This document shows, in pieces, positions 1 through 8,488 of a stretch of 38,253 bases of DNA. This DNA is from Deltaproteobacteria bacterium (GTDB taxonomy: Bacteria > Myxococcota_A > Polyangia > Polyangiales > JADJMO01). Positions within the stretch are counted from its first letter, which is position 1; the number at the start of each line of letters is the position of its first letter. Location: assembly GCA_016182965.1 (NCBI GenBank), contig JACPFM010000112.1, forward strand, positions 14,853-53,105. The letters are read 5' to 3'. The position numbers and the translations under genes were made by a program. The notes under the pieces were generated by a model. That model had not been told where the DNA came from. It was given only the letters and a program-made list of their open reading frames with translations, and did no database searches.

Positions 1-837
1 CTGTATCCGGCGACCTCGGTCGAGTTCACCGTGCGCGAGCCCTGGTCGTGGACCGAGGCCGTGAACGCCAACGGCGACGGCTGGGACACGCTGCTGCAGG
101 CGATCGTCGATCTGCGCAACACCGAGTCGGCGCCCGACGATGTGTACTACTACGGCGTCTTCAAGCCGGCCGATCAGTTCTGGAAGTACTGCCGCGAGGG
201 CTGCGTCGCCGGGTTGAGCGGCCTCCTCTCCGACCCGCGCGACGCGTTCAGCCGCGGCAGCATCGGCCTCGGCTACGGCGAAGAGTCGGCCAAGACGATG
301 GCCCACGAGATCGGCCACGCGCACGGCCGCGCGCACGCGCCGTGCGGCGGCGCCGCCGGCATCGACCGCAAGTTCCCCTACAGCGAAGGGGACATCGGCG
401 TGTTCGGCTGGGATCTCGTCGACAAGCGGCTCGTCGACCCGAGCTACAGCGACATCATGGGCTACTGCTCGCCGAACTGGGTGTCGGACTACACCTATTC
501 GGCGCTGTACACGCGCGTGCAGTTCGTCACCAAGGCGCGCTCGTACATCTCCACCGAGTCGGCGCCCATCCGCTACCGCTTCGTCAACGTCGGCCGCGAC
601 GGCAAGCTGACCTGGGGCCGCAGCACCATCACGCGCAACCCGCCGCTGTCCGATCCGCAGACCATCACCTTCGAAGCCGCCGACGGCACCAAGCAGACGC
701 TGACCGGCCACTGGTATCCGTACGGCGAGATGGCCGGCGGCTACATGGTCGTGCCCGAGCCGACCATCCCGGCGGTCCGCATGACCATCGACACCATGCC
801 GACGATCGACAAGGTGCTCTCGCTCGCGCGCCCCTGA
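1..837 (+). CDS. Secreted zinc metalloprotease, 5'-truncated by window edge
   Basis: The frame is open from base 1, so the true N-terminus lies outside the window; the first in-window start-like codon (GTG at 31) is probably internal. The protein contains HEIGHAHGRAHAPCG at about 304-348. This is a metzincin-type HExxHxxGxxH zinc site: two His plus a third His bind zinc and Glu is the catalytic base. An IMGYC Met-turn-like motif follows at about 454-468. The HAPCG extension and the Met-turn resemble M66-like metallopeptidases found in myxobacteria. Downstream of the catalytic core is a beta-rich tail of about 120 residues with no motif I recognise. It is probably exported, but the signal peptide is not visible here. 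The family assignment to metzincins is firm; the exact peptidase family and substrate are not determined. Confidence 0.85.
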   Translation: MYPATSVEFTVREPWSWTEAVNANGDGWDTLLQAIVDLRNTESAPDDVYYYGVFKPADQFWKYCREGCVAGLSGLLSDPRDAFSRGSIGLGYGEESAKTMAHEIGHAHGRAHAPCGGAAGIDRKFPYSEGDIGVFGWDLVDKRLVDPSYSDIMGYCSPNWVSDYTYSALYTRVQFVTKARSYISTESAPIRYRFVNVGRDGKLTWGRSTITRNPPLSDPQTITFEAADGTKQTLTGHWYPYGEMAGGYMVVPEPTIPAVRMTIDTMPTIDKVLSLARP

Positions 838-866
838 GCCACATGCGGCGACGCGCCCCGATCGCC

Positions 867-872
867 TAGGCT
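867..872 (+). promoter_or_regulatory. Putative -10 element TAGGCT for the kefF-like gene
   Basis: TAGGCT ends 9 nt before the ATG at 882, and no Shine-Dalgarno lies between them. With a usual -10 to start-site distance, the transcript would begin within a few bases of the start codon. No clear -35 is seen. It belongs to a pattern shared by eleven genes in the window. Confidence 0.4.
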
Positions 873-881
873 CGTCGCTTC

Positions 882-1436
882 ATGTCGGGCTCCGCGCTGA
901 TCGTGTTCGCCCATCCGTATCCGGATCGCTCGCGCGCCGGTCGCGTGCTGCTCGACGCGGTCCGCGACGTTCCGCGGGCGTCGGTCCGGTCGCTCTACGG
1001 GCTGTACCCCGACTTCGCGATCGACGTCGAGGCCGAGCGAGCGGCGCTGCTCGCGGCGCAGTCGGTGGTGTGGCTGTGCCCGTTCTACTGGTACGGCGTG
1101 CCGGCGCTGTTGCACCTGTGGTTCGAGAAGGTCCTCGCGCACGGCTGGGCGTACGGCGAGGGCGGCACCGCGGTGCGCGGCAAGCGCGCGCTGTGGGTGA
1201 CGACGACCGGCGCGCCGGAGACGGCGTACGCGCCGGGGCAGGTGCACGGACGTCCCTTCGAGGCGTACGCCCCCGCGGTGGAGCAGACGGCGCGGTTCTG
1301 CGGCATGCGGTGGGAGCCCTACGTCGTGGTCCACGGCGCGCATCGCATCTCCGACGCGACGCTCGCCGAGCGCGCGGCGGAGGTGCGGGCGCGCATCCTC
1401 ACGCTGACGGCGCTGACGGAGGCGGACGATGCGTGA
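882..1436 (+). CDS. kefF: KefF/KefG-like NAD(P)H:quinone oxidoreductase, antiporter ancillary protein
   Basis: This 184-residue protein has the flavodoxin-like fold of the NQO1/KefF family. It starts with a beta strand and phosphate-binding loop (ALIVFAHPYPDRSRAG, residues 5-20). The FYWYGVPALLHLWFEKVL segment at about 68-85 is followed by GWAYGEGG, the usual FMN/active-site region, and then KRALWVTTTGAP. Known KefF and KefG proteins sit on the cytoplasmic face of Kef antiporters, are needed for full activity and reduce quinones or electrophiles. The stop region overlaps the next gene, a KefC-like antiporter, by 8 bp. This translational coupling supports the ancillary role. KefF versus KefG cannot be decided by eye. 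No SD is evident; a TAGGCT hexamer sits just upstream. Confidence 0.85.
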   Translation: MSGSALIVFAHPYPDRSRAGRVLLDAVRDVPRASVRSLYGLYPDFAIDVEAERAALLAAQSVVWLCPFYWYGVPALLHLWFEKVLAHGWAYGEGGTAVRGKRALWVTTTGAPETAYAPGQVHGRPFEAYAPAVEQTARFCGMRWEPYVVVHGAHRISDATLAERAAEVRARILTLTALTEADDA

Positions 1437-3249
1437 GCACGGCCTCTTGTTCGACACGATGGTGTACCTCGCGGCCGCCGTCGTGTGCGTGCCGCTCGCC
1501 GCGCGCCTGCGGCTCGGATCGGTGCTCGGCTACCTCGTGGCCGGGTGCGTGATCGGGCCGTTCGGCCTGCGGCTCGTGGCCGACGTGCAGTCGACCCTGC
1601 ACTTCGCCGAATTCGGCGTCGTGCTGATGCTCTTCCTCATCGGCCTCGAGCTCGATCCGGCGCGCCTGTGGCAGATGCGCGGCGCGGTGTTCGGCGGCGG
1701 CTCGCTGCAGATGGCCGCGTCCGGGCTGGTCCTCGCGCTCGGTCTGCGCGCCGTGGGCCTCTCGTGGACGGCGGCGATCGTCGCCGGGCTGTCGATCGCG
1801 CTCTCGTCGACGGCCATCGCCATCCAGACCATGCGCGAGCGCGGGCTGCTGACGACGCCGATGGGGCGCACCGCGTTCGCCGTCCTCTTGTTCCAGGACG
1901 TGGCGGCGATCCCGCTCATCGCGCTCGTTCCGCTGCTCGCCGGCGGCGGGAGGCTCGAGGTGCTCGGCGTCGCCAAGGTGCTCGCCGCGGTGCTCGCGGT
2001 GATCGTCATCGGCCGCTACCTCACCGCGCCGATCCTGCGCGTGATGGCGCGCACCGGGCTGCGCGAGGTGTTCACGGCGTTCGCGCTCCTGCTCATCGTG
2101 GCGATCGCGCAGCTGATGCACGCGGCCGGCGTGTCGATGGCCCTCGGCGCCTTCCTCGCCGGCGTGCTCCTCGCAAGCTCCGAGTTCCGTCACGCGCTCG
2201 AGACGGACATCGAGCCGTTCAAGGGCCTCTTGATGGGCCTGTTCTTCATCGCGGTCGGCATGTCGATCGACTTCAGCCTGCTGCGCGCGAGCCCGCTCCT
2301 CGTCGTCTCGCTGGTCGCCTCCGTGCTCGCGCTGAAGGGGGCCGCGCTCGCGCTCATCTCGTCGAAGCTCGAGGTGCCCACGCCGCAGCGCTGGCTGTTC
2401 GCAGCGCTGCTCTCGCAAGGCGGCGAGTTCGCCTTCGTGGTGTTCGGCGTGGCCGGCCAGGCGCGGCTGATGCCGGGCAGGTGGGACGGGATCCTCACGC
2501 TGGTCGTGGCCCTGTCGATGGCGTGCACGCCGCTCCTCTTGCTCCTGCACGACCGGCTGATGCGCCGCGCCGTCCCCCACCGCGATGCGGACGTCATCGA
2601 GCACGACGGCGCGCCGGTGATCATCGCGGGGTTCGGGCGCTTCGGGCAGATCGTCGGGCGACTGCTCTTCGCCTCCGGCATCAGGGCCACGGTGCTCGAT
2701 CACGATCCGGATCAGATCGCGCTGCTCGAGAAATTCGGCTTCCGCGTGTTCTACGGCGACGCGACGCGCACCGATCTGCTGCACAGCGCGGGGATCGAGC
2801 ACGCCAGGCTCCTCGTGGTCGCGATCGACGATCAGGCAGCGAGCCTGCGGCTGATCACGGAGGTCCGCGAGCACTACCCGGAGGTGCGCATCGTGGCGCG
2901 CGCCCGCAACGTCGGTCATTACCTCGCGCTGCGGCAGCTCGGCATCGACCTCATCGAGCGCGAGACGTTCGAGTCGTCGCTGCGCGCCGGGCGCCGCGCG
3001 CTCGAGGTGCTCGGCGTGCACCCGTACGAGGCGCGCGAGGCCGCCGATCGCTTCCGCGCGCACAACGTGCGGAGCCTCGAGGAGCTGCTCCCCTTCCTCG
3101 CCGACGAGAGCCGCCGCCTGTCGATGGCGCGCGCCGCCCGCGAGCAGCTCGAGGCGCAGTTCGCCCGCGATCGGGAGGCTCGCGACCGCGAGGTGGCGTC
3201 GTGGACGGAGGACGAGGCCGACCGCACGCCGGACGCCCGAGCGGAATAG
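1429..3249 (+). CDS. kefC: KefB/KefC-type glutathione-gated K+/H+ antiporter (CPA2 family)
   Basis: The 606 residues match the roughly 600-620 typical of KefB/KefC. Residues 1-380 form about 12 hydrophobic segments of the Na+/H+ exchanger (CPA2) fold, including GLELDPARLWQM and FQDVAAIPL, conserved in this family. From residue 397 a Rossmann RCK/KTN domain begins with VIIAGFGRFGQIVGR and continues with DHDPDQI and FYGDATRTDLL, the nucleotide-binding and glutathione-regulatory region in characterised Kef proteins. The C-terminal 60 residues are charged and probably helical. The inferred role is K+ efflux with H+ entry, protecting against electrophiles. The ATG overlaps the 3' end of the kefF-like gene by 8 bp, so the two are one transcription unit. 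KefB and KefC are not distinguishable here. Confidence 0.88.
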   Translation: MREHGLLFDTMVYLAAAVVCVPLAARLRLGSVLGYLVAGCVIGPFGLRLVADVQSTLHFAEFGVVLMLFLIGLELDPARLWQMRGAVFGGGSLQMAASGLVLALGLRAVGLSWTAAIVAGLSIALSSTAIAIQTMRERGLLTTPMGRTAFAVLLFQDVAAIPLIALVPLLAGGGRLEVLGVAKVLAAVLAVIVIGRYLTAPILRVMARTGLREVFTAFALLLIVAIAQLMHAAGVSMALGAFLAGVLLASSEFRHALETDIEPFKGLLMGLFFIAVGMSIDFSLLRASPLLVVSLVASVLALKGAALALISSKLEVPTPQRWLFAALLSQGGEFAFVVFGVAGQARLMPGRWDGILTLVVALSMACTPLLLLLHDRLMRRAVPHRDADVIEHDGAPVIIAGFGRFGQIVGRLLFASGIRATVLDHDPDQIALLEKFGFRVFYGDATRTDLLHSAGIEHARLLVVAIDDQAASLRLITEVREHYPEVRIVARARNVGHYLALRQLGIDLIERETFESSLRAGRRALEVLGVHPYEAREAADRFRAHNVRSLEELLPFLADESRRLSMARAAREQLEAQFARDREARDREVASWTEDEADRTPDARAE

Positions 3250-3252
3250 ACT
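3247..3252 (+). promoter_or_regulatory. Putative -10 element TAGACT for lipoprotein gene
   Basis: TAGACT lies right after the kefC stop and ends 7 nt before the ATG at 3260. No Shine-Dalgarno is present. This placement predicts a leaderless or nearly leaderless transcript, so the lipoprotein gene may have its own promoter despite the 10-bp gap from kefC. Confidence 0.42.
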
Positions 3253-3259
3253 AGGCGTC

Positions 3260-3991
3260 ATGCTTCGATGGACGCTCGCTGTGGTCCTGGTCGCGGGGTG
3301 CCGCGAGCCGGCGGCACCAGCGCCGCCGCCGCGCGCCGTCGACGCGACACCGTCCGTCGCAACCACCCACGCCGTGGCGGCGGATGCAGCGAGCGCCGCC
3401 GCCTCGGACGCCGCGCCCGAGGTCGCCGCGGCCGCCGGCCTACAGCTCGACGCGGCAGCGGATGCGCTCCCGAGCACCGCGGTCACGAAGTGGCAGCCGG
3501 GGCCGGGCGCCTCCGTCGTCAAGCTGGGCGCCGGGACCTCGTCGGCGACGAGCGCCCACGGCGTCACAGTCTCGGTGAAGCGCCACCACAAGCACTACGT
3601 GGGCGGCGGCACGCTGGGCATCTGGCAGTTCACCTTCACCAAGGGCGCCCAGACGCAGACGCTCGAGGTCCGCGGGGACTTCCTGCTGGCCGAGGCGATC
3701 GTGCTCGGGCAGCTCGTGCTGATCGACGGCGCCGACGACGGCGAGGAGCTGACGTTCGTGCCGAAGGCGCCGAAGCCGCTCACCGAGGACGAGGCGCACG
3801 ACCTCGCCGAGAAGGACCTCGCCGCCCGCGGCGTGACCAAGCCGTCGTCGTCGAGCTCCTCGGTCGAGAACGGCGTCTACGCGTACCGACGCCTGAGCCC
3901 ACCGGCGCTCTCCGTCCACGTGGGCCTGTATACGAGGCACGTGCGGCGCGTGCGCGCGCTCGCCGACCCGAAGGACGACGGGGCGCCCTGA
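3260..3991 (+). CDS. Hypothetical lipoprotein with Ala/Asp-rich linker
   Basis: The 243-residue product starts with a short signal peptide and lipobox (LVAGC, predicted lipidated Cys14). It is therefore probably anchored in the outer or inner membrane facing the periplasm or surface. Residues 15-80 are a low-complexity Ala/Pro/Asp linker. Residues 85-230 form a folded region with alternating beta-type segments (GVTVSVKRHHKHYVGGG, GIWQFTFTKGAQTQTLEVRG). I recognise no family in it. The ATG at 3260 is chosen because it puts the lipobox directly at the N-terminus and lies 7 nt after a TAGACT hexamer. It is 10 bp downstream of the antiporter gene, but no functional link is evident. Confidence 0.8.
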   Translation: MLRWTLAVVLVAGCREPAAPAPPPRAVDATPSVATTHAVAADAASAAASDAAPEVAAAAGLQLDAAADALPSTAVTKWQPGPGASVVKLGAGTSSATSAHGVTVSVKRHHKHYVGGGTLGIWQFTFTKGAQTQTLEVRGDFLLAEAIVLGQLVLIDGADDGEELTFVPKAPKPLTEDEAHDLAEKDLAARGVTKPSSSSSSVENGVYAYRRLSPPALSVHVGLYTRHVRRVRALADPKDDGAP

Positions 3992-4038
3992 CGGAAGGGC
4001 CCGCGTCTCCGTGCCGCGTCTCCGTGCTAGGAGGGATC

Positions 4039-4608
4039 ATGGCGCGCGCGACGGTCGTCCGAGCGAACGGGTCGGTGGCGCTGCGAGACGGCGCGGTCAG
4101 GCTCGCCGTCGTCGCCGACACGCACTCCGCGCCCCACCCGCGCGCGGCGGAGCTGCTCCGCGCGGCGCGGCCCGACGCCATCCTCCACGCGGGCGACATC
4201 GGCGATGTCTCGGTGCTCCGCGAGCTCGAGCAGGTCGCGCCCGTGCTCGCCGTGCGCGGCAACGTAGACGGTCGGGGTGGCCTCCCGGACGAGCTGACCA
4301 TCGACCTCGTCGACGATCGCGGCGGCGTCGCGCTGCGCCTGTTCATGACGCACATCGCGGTCTACGGCCCCAAGCTCCGCGGCGAGGCCGCCAAGGCGGC
4401 GCACGCGCAGAAGGCGTCGCTCGTCGTCTGCGGCCACTCGCACGTTCCGTTCATCGGCGTCGACAAGGGCCTGACCATCTTCAACCCCGGGTCGATCGGC
4501 CCGCGCCGCTTCCACCTGCCGATCGTCTTCGGCCTGATGGACCTGCGCGACGGCCGCCTCGCCATGCAGCACGTGAGCTGCGAGACCGGAGCGCGCTGGG
4601 AGCCGTGA
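4039..4608 (+). CDS. YfcE/MJ0936-family metallophosphoesterase
   Basis: A much longer open frame runs upstream, but the ATG at 4039 is preceded by AGGAGG-like bases (4029-4034) and gives a normal 189-residue enzyme. The calcineurin-type dimetal motifs are all present in order: DTH (D27, H29), GDIGD (D53), GNVD (N75), a lone MTH histidine (H105) and GHSH (H133, H135). This set is typical of the YfcE/MJ0936 class of small phosphodiesterases, which hydrolyse phosphodiesters with Mn2+ or similar metals. The natural substrate of this one is unknown. The TGA stop at 4606-4608 overlaps the GTG start of the SWIM-domain gene (GTGA), so the two are translationally coupled. This makes the phosphoesterase a possible accessory of the cassette downstream. 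Confidence 0.87.
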   Translation: MARATVVRANGSVALRDGAVRLAVVADTHSAPHPRAAELLRAARPDAILHAGDIGDVSVLRELEQVAPVLAVRGNVDGRGGLPDELTIDLVDDRGGVALRLFMTHIAVYGPKLRGEAAKAAHAQKASLVVCGHSHVPFIGVDKGLTIFNPGSIGPRRFHLPIVFGLMDLRDGRLAMQHVSCETGARWEP

Positions 4609-5933
4609 CCCTCGACCCGCAGCAGATCGTCGCGCTCGCGCCCGACGCGTCCTCGGCCGCCGCGGGGCGGAAGCTCGCGACGCCCGCGCCGTGGAAGACC
4701 TTGGGGCGCGACGCGCGCGCGGTGTGGGGCGAGTGCAAGGGGAGCGCGCTCTATCAGGTCCGCGTCGACCTGCGCGACCTCTCGAGCAAGTGCAGCTGCC
4801 CGAGCCGCAAGTTCCCGTGCAAGCACGCGCTCGGGCTCCTGTTCCTCGCCGAAGGCGAGCCGCAGCGCGTGGTCGAGGCGTCACCGCCGGAGTGGGTCAG
4901 AGACTGGATCGACAAGCGCGATCAAGCGGAGCAAAAGCGCGAGGCGCGCGCGAGCGCGCCTCAGAAGGCGCCCGATCCGGTCGCGCAGAAGAGGCGCCTT
5001 TCAGTGACAGAGGCGCGCGAGGCGCGCGTCGACAAGGGCGTCGAGGCGCTCGATCGGTTCCTCCAGGACCTCGTGCGCACCGGGCTCGCCGGCCTCGAGT
5101 CACAGCCGGGCACCTTCGAGGCGCAGGCGGCGCGCCTCGTCGACGCGCAGGCGACCGGCCTCGCGAGCCGCGTGCGGCGCCTCGAGCACGCGGCCGGCGG
5201 CGATCCGTCGTGGCCCGACGCGGTGCTCGATCGGCTCGGGCGCATCGCGCTGCTCGCGCGGGCGTGGTCGAGGCTCGATCGACTGGAGGGACCGATCGTC
5301 GACGACATCCGGCAGGCCATCGGCTTCAGCCTCGAGAAGGACGAGGTGGCCGCGCGCGGCGAGCGGGTGCGCGACGTGTGGGCGGTCGTCGCGCAGCACA
5401 CCGACGACGACGAGCGCCTGCGATCGCAGCGCTCGTGGCTGCGCGGCATGAGCACGCGGCGCACCGCGCTCATCCTGCAGTTCGCGCCCGGCGCCGCGCC
5501 GTTCCCGCAGGCGATCGTCCCGAGCACCGCGTTCGACGCCGAGCTGATCTTCTGGCCGAGCGCGACGCCGACCCGCGCGCTGGTCGACGTGCGTCACGGC
5601 ACCGATCGCTCGTTCGCGCAGGCACCGGGCTTCGCGCCGATCGCCGAGGCCCTCCGCGGCTACGCGGAGCAGCTCGCGAACAACCCCTGGCACGAACGCA
5701 CGCTGTTCACGCTCGGCGGCGTCGTCCCCGTGAAGCACGAGGGGCGCTGGTTCGTCCGCGACGCGTCGGGCGCGGCGCTGCCCATCCCGAGCCGCACGCC
5801 GTGGCTCTTGCTCGCGATCTCCGCCGGCGCGCCCGTCGATCTGGTGGGCGAGTGGAGCGGCGCGCGCCTTCTGCCGCTCGCGGCGATCGAGCGAGGCGTG
5901 CACCACCCGCTGCACATCGCGGAGGAGGAGTGA
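4605..5933 (+). CDS. SWIM zinc-finger domain protein, first gene of the MoxR-VWA cassette
   Basis: The GTG at 4605 is chosen because it forms a 4-bp GTGA overlap with the preceding stop and gives a 442-residue protein; the open frame extends further upstream without a sensible start. Residues C63, C65, C72 and H74 form the CxC-x6-CxH signature of a SWIM zinc finger, a small fold implicated in DNA or protein binding. Just before it is WGECKGSALYQVRVDL, the usual strand pair leading into the finger. Residues 100-150 are charged and helical. Residues 160-440 contain aromatic positions (W, F) and no family I can name. It is the first of five genes (SWIM, DUF5691, MoxR, DUF5682, VWA) that recur together in other bacteria. 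Its role there is unproven; binding of nucleic acid or partner recruitment is plausible. Confidence 0.88.
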   Translation: MTLDPQQIVALAPDASSAAAGRKLATPAPWKTLGRDARAVWGECKGSALYQVRVDLRDLSSKCSCPSRKFPCKHALGLLFLAEGEPQRVVEASPPEWVRDWIDKRDQAEQKREARASAPQKAPDPVAQKRRLSVTEAREARVDKGVEALDRFLQDLVRTGLAGLESQPGTFEAQAARLVDAQATGLASRVRRLEHAAGGDPSWPDAVLDRLGRIALLARAWSRLDRLEGPIVDDIRQAIGFSLEKDEVAARGERVRDVWAVVAQHTDDDERLRSQRSWLRGMSTRRTALILQFAPGAAPFPQAIVPSTAFDAELIFWPSATPTRALVDVRHGTDRSFAQAPGFAPIAEALRGYAEQLANNPWHERTLFTLGGVVPVKHEGRWFVRDASGAALPIPSRTPWLLLAISAGAPVDLVGEWSGARLLPLAAIERGVHHPLHIAEEE

Positions 5934-7399
5934 TGGACGCGCTGTCGAAGCTCGCGCTCCTCGGCACCTCCGGCGTCCCAGGTGAGCGGCGTCGCGACGC
6001 CGGGGCGGAGAGCGACGATCCGCTCGCGCGGGCGGTCCTCGCGGCGTTCCCCGACGAGCCGCTCGAGCGACGCGTCCTGCTCGCCGCCGGCGCCCGCGCG
6101 ATCGGTCGCGGGGCCGGGTACGTGCCCCTGCACATCGAGGCGAACCCGGCGGCGGCGGAGCAGGGCGACCGCGCGGTCCTCTCTTCACGTGTGGCCGACG
6201 CGATCTCCGATCTGCTCGAGCGCGAGGACGAGGTCCTGAAAGAGGCGCTCGCCGCCATCGCCCGGCGCCGGCTCGAGCTGCCCCCTCGCTTGCTCCCGCG
6301 CGCGCTCGCCGTCACCGACGACGACGTGCGCTCGTGGCTGCGCCCGGTGCTCGGACCGCGCGCGAAGTGGCTCGCCGGCTTCGAGCCGCGGTTCTCGTGG
6401 ATCCTCACCAGCGGCGCCTCGCTCGAGGAGCTCGAGAGGACGTTCGCCGAGGGCGCCACCGACGCGCGAGAGGCCGCGTTGATCGAGGCGCGCGCGATCG
6501 ATCCCGCGAGCGCGCGCGCGTGGGTCGAGGCGGCGTTCGCGGTCGAGAAGGCCGACGTGCGCGCGCGGTTCGTGCTCGCCCTGCAGACGGGGCTCTCGAT
6601 GGCCGACGAGAAGTTCCTCGAGAAGTCGCTCGACGACCGCGCCCGCGACGTGCGCGACGCAGCAGCCTCGTTGCTCGCCAGGTTGCCCGAGAGCGCGTTC
6701 GTCGCGCGCATGACCGAGCGCGCCCGAGCGCACCTGCTCGACCCGCCGACGCACGTCTCGCCCCGCGACGTCCGCGATGGATTGGTGGCGAAGCCCGCGG
6801 GCCAGGCGCCGCGCGCGTTCTGGCTCGAGCGCATCGTCGCGTCGGTGCCGCCGTCGACGTTCGGCGAGCCCGCCGCGTTCCTCGAGCGCGCGCGGAAGAC
6901 CGACTGGGCCGACGCGGTGATCGGCGGCCTCGTGTTCTCGGCGACCGTCGCGCGCGACGTCGCCTGGCTCGAGGCGCTCGCCGCGATCCTCCGCGGCGGC
7001 GACGAGTCGAGCGAGCAGGCGCTCCACGAGGTGCTCGCGGCGCTGCCGATCGACGCGCGCGCGCTGCACCTGCTCGCGATGATCGAGCGGCCGAACGCGA
7101 AGCTCTCGATCGCCGACGCGCTCTCGACGCTGCCGGCCCCGTGGCCCGATCGCCTGAGCCGGCGCTGGCTGAACGTCATCGAGAAGAAGATCGAGGCGTC
7201 GGCGTCGTGGGGCGACGCGTGGATCGCGTCGCTCCGCGTCGGCGCGCGCCGCATCTCGCCCGCCGGGTTCGCCGCGCTGCGCGAGGTGCTCCTGCGCGCC
7301 GCGGGCGCGCCAGCGTGGAAGGCCGCCGCCGAGGACGCCTTCGAGGTCATCCGTCTGCGCTCCGTCATTTGCGAGAGCGTTCCCGAGGAGGTCCCGTGA
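5933..7399 (+). CDS. DUF5691 family protein
   Basis: The ATG at 5933 shares its A with the TGA of the SWIM gene (TGATG), giving a 488-residue product. Family hallmarks I recognise are the N-terminal KLALLGTS (residues 6-13) and the LGPRAKWLAGFEPRFSW segment at about 140-156. The rest is Leu/Ala/Glu-rich, with repeated helix pairs such as FLEKSLDDRARDVRDAAASL at about 225-245. These look like HEAT-type alpha-alpha repeats, so the protein may be an alpha-solenoid scaffold. No catalytic motif is apparent. DUF5691 genes are typically found next to SWIM, MoxR and VWA genes, as here. The last four bases overlap the GTG start of the ATPase gene, so synthesis of the two proteins is likely coupled. 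Molecular function is unknown. Confidence 0.85.
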   Translation: MDALSKLALLGTSGVPGERRRDAGAESDDPLARAVLAAFPDEPLERRVLLAAGARAIGRGAGYVPLHIEANPAAAEQGDRAVLSSRVADAISDLLEREDEVLKEALAAIARRRLELPPRLLPRALAVTDDDVRSWLRPVLGPRAKWLAGFEPRFSWILTSGASLEELERTFAEGATDAREAALIEARAIDPASARAWVEAAFAVEKADVRARFVLALQTGLSMADEKFLEKSLDDRARDVRDAAASLLARLPESAFVARMTERARAHLLDPPTHVSPRDVRDGLVAKPAGQAPRAFWLERIVASVPPSTFGEPAAFLERARKTDWADAVIGGLVFSATVARDVAWLEALAAILRGGDESSEQALHEVLAALPIDARALHLLAMIERPNAKLSIADALSTLPAPWPDRLSRRWLNVIEKKIEASASWGDAWIASLRVGARRISPAGFAALREVLLRAAGAPAWKAAAEDAFEVIRLRSVICESVPEEVP

Positions 7400-8475
7400 C
7401 CGAGGTCCAACGCCTGCACGCCGAACAGCAGTACGAGTCCGAGCTCCGCGCGCTCGGAGAGATCGACGATCGGGCGCGTCCGCCGGGCTGGAGGCTCTCG
7501 CCGTGGGCGGTGCGCACCTACGTCATGGGCGGCAAGCTGAAGAGCGGCGTCGAGATCACGCCGAAGTACGTCGGCAACGCGCGTCTGATCGAGATCGCGG
7601 TGGCCACGCTGGCGACCGATCGCGCGCTGCTCTTGATGGGCGTGCCGGGCACCGCCAAGTCGTGGGTCGCCGAGCACCTCGCGGCGGCGATCTGCGGCGA
7701 CTCCACGCTGCTGGTCCAGGGCACCGCCGGCACCGACGAGCAGGCGCTGCGCTACGGCTGGAACTACGCGCGCCTGCTCACCGAGGGCCCGAGCCGCGCG
7801 GCGCTCGTCGAGAGCCCGATGATGCGCGCGATGGAGCTCGGCCATATCGCACGCGTCGAAGAGCTCACCCGCGTCCCGAGCGAGGTGCAGGACACGCTCA
7901 TCTCGATCCTCTCCGAGAAGACGCTCCCGGTCCCCGAGCTGAACACCGAGGTGCAGGCGCGCCGCGGGTTCAACGTCATCGCCACCGCCAACAACCGCGA
8001 TCGCGGGGTCAACGAGCTGTCGAGCGCGCTGCTCCGTCGCTTCAACATCGTCGTGCTCCCGGTGCCCGCGACGCTCGACGAGGAGGTGAGCATCGTCTCG
8101 CGCCGCGTCGCCGAGCTCGGTCGCGCGCTCGAGCTGCCGGCCGAGGCGCCCGCGCTCGAGGAGATCCGCCGCGTGGTGACCATCTTCCGCGAGCTGCGCG
8201 ATGGGGTGACCGTCGACGGCTCGACCAAGCTCAAGTCGCCGAGCGGCACCCTGTCGACCGCGGAGGCGATCTCGGTGGTGAACGGGGGCCTCGCGATGGC
8301 CAGCTTCTACGGCGACGGCGTGCTCCGCGGCGCCGATCTGGCCGCCGGGATCACCGGCGCGGTGGTGAAGGACCCGGTGGCCGATCGCGTCGTGTGGCTC
8401 GAGTACCTCAAGACGGTGGTCAAGGAGCGCGAAGGGTGGAAGGACCTCTATCGCGCATGCCTGGACGTCGTGTGA
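7396..8475 (+). CDS. MoxR-type AAA+ ATPase
   Basis: The GTG at 7396 overlaps the DUF5691 stop (GTGA) and gives 359 residues, normal for MoxR proteins. Walker A is GVPGTAKS (82-89). The Walker B position reads VEELTR (154-159), with Glu where most MoxR ATPases have Asp; the second acidic residue, the catalytic Glu, is kept. Sensor 1 is ATANNRDRG (around N199) and the arginine-finger region is LLRRF (212-216). MoxR ATPases generally act with a VWA-domain partner to remodel or activate a client or load a metal cofactor. The matching VWA gene is two genes downstream. The distinctive EELTRVPSEVQDTLISILSEK region is typical of the subgroup linked to DUF5682 and DUF5691. Cytoplasmic. The client protein is unknown. 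Confidence 0.92.
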   Translation: MTEVQRLHAEQQYESELRALGEIDDRARPPGWRLSPWAVRTYVMGGKLKSGVEITPKYVGNARLIEIAVATLATDRALLLMGVPGTAKSWVAEHLAAAICGDSTLLVQGTAGTDEQALRYGWNYARLLTEGPSRAALVESPMMRAMELGHIARVEELTRVPSEVQDTLISILSEKTLPVPELNTEVQARRGFNVIATANNRDRGVNELSSALLRRFNIVVLPVPATLDEEVSIVSRRVAELGRALELPAEAPALEEIRRVVTIFRELRDGVTVDGSTKLKSPSGTLSTAEAISVVNGGLAMASFYGDGVLRGADLAAGITGAVVKDPVADRVVWLEYLKTVVKEREGWKDLYRACLDVV

Positions 8476-8488
8476 GGAGCTCGAACGC

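Noticed and set aside
1399..3591. 730-residue minus-strand ORF opposite kefC
   Set aside because: It is the Arg/Ala/His-rich antisense shadow of the antiporter gene; the plus strand encodes an unmistakable KefC with correct codon bias.
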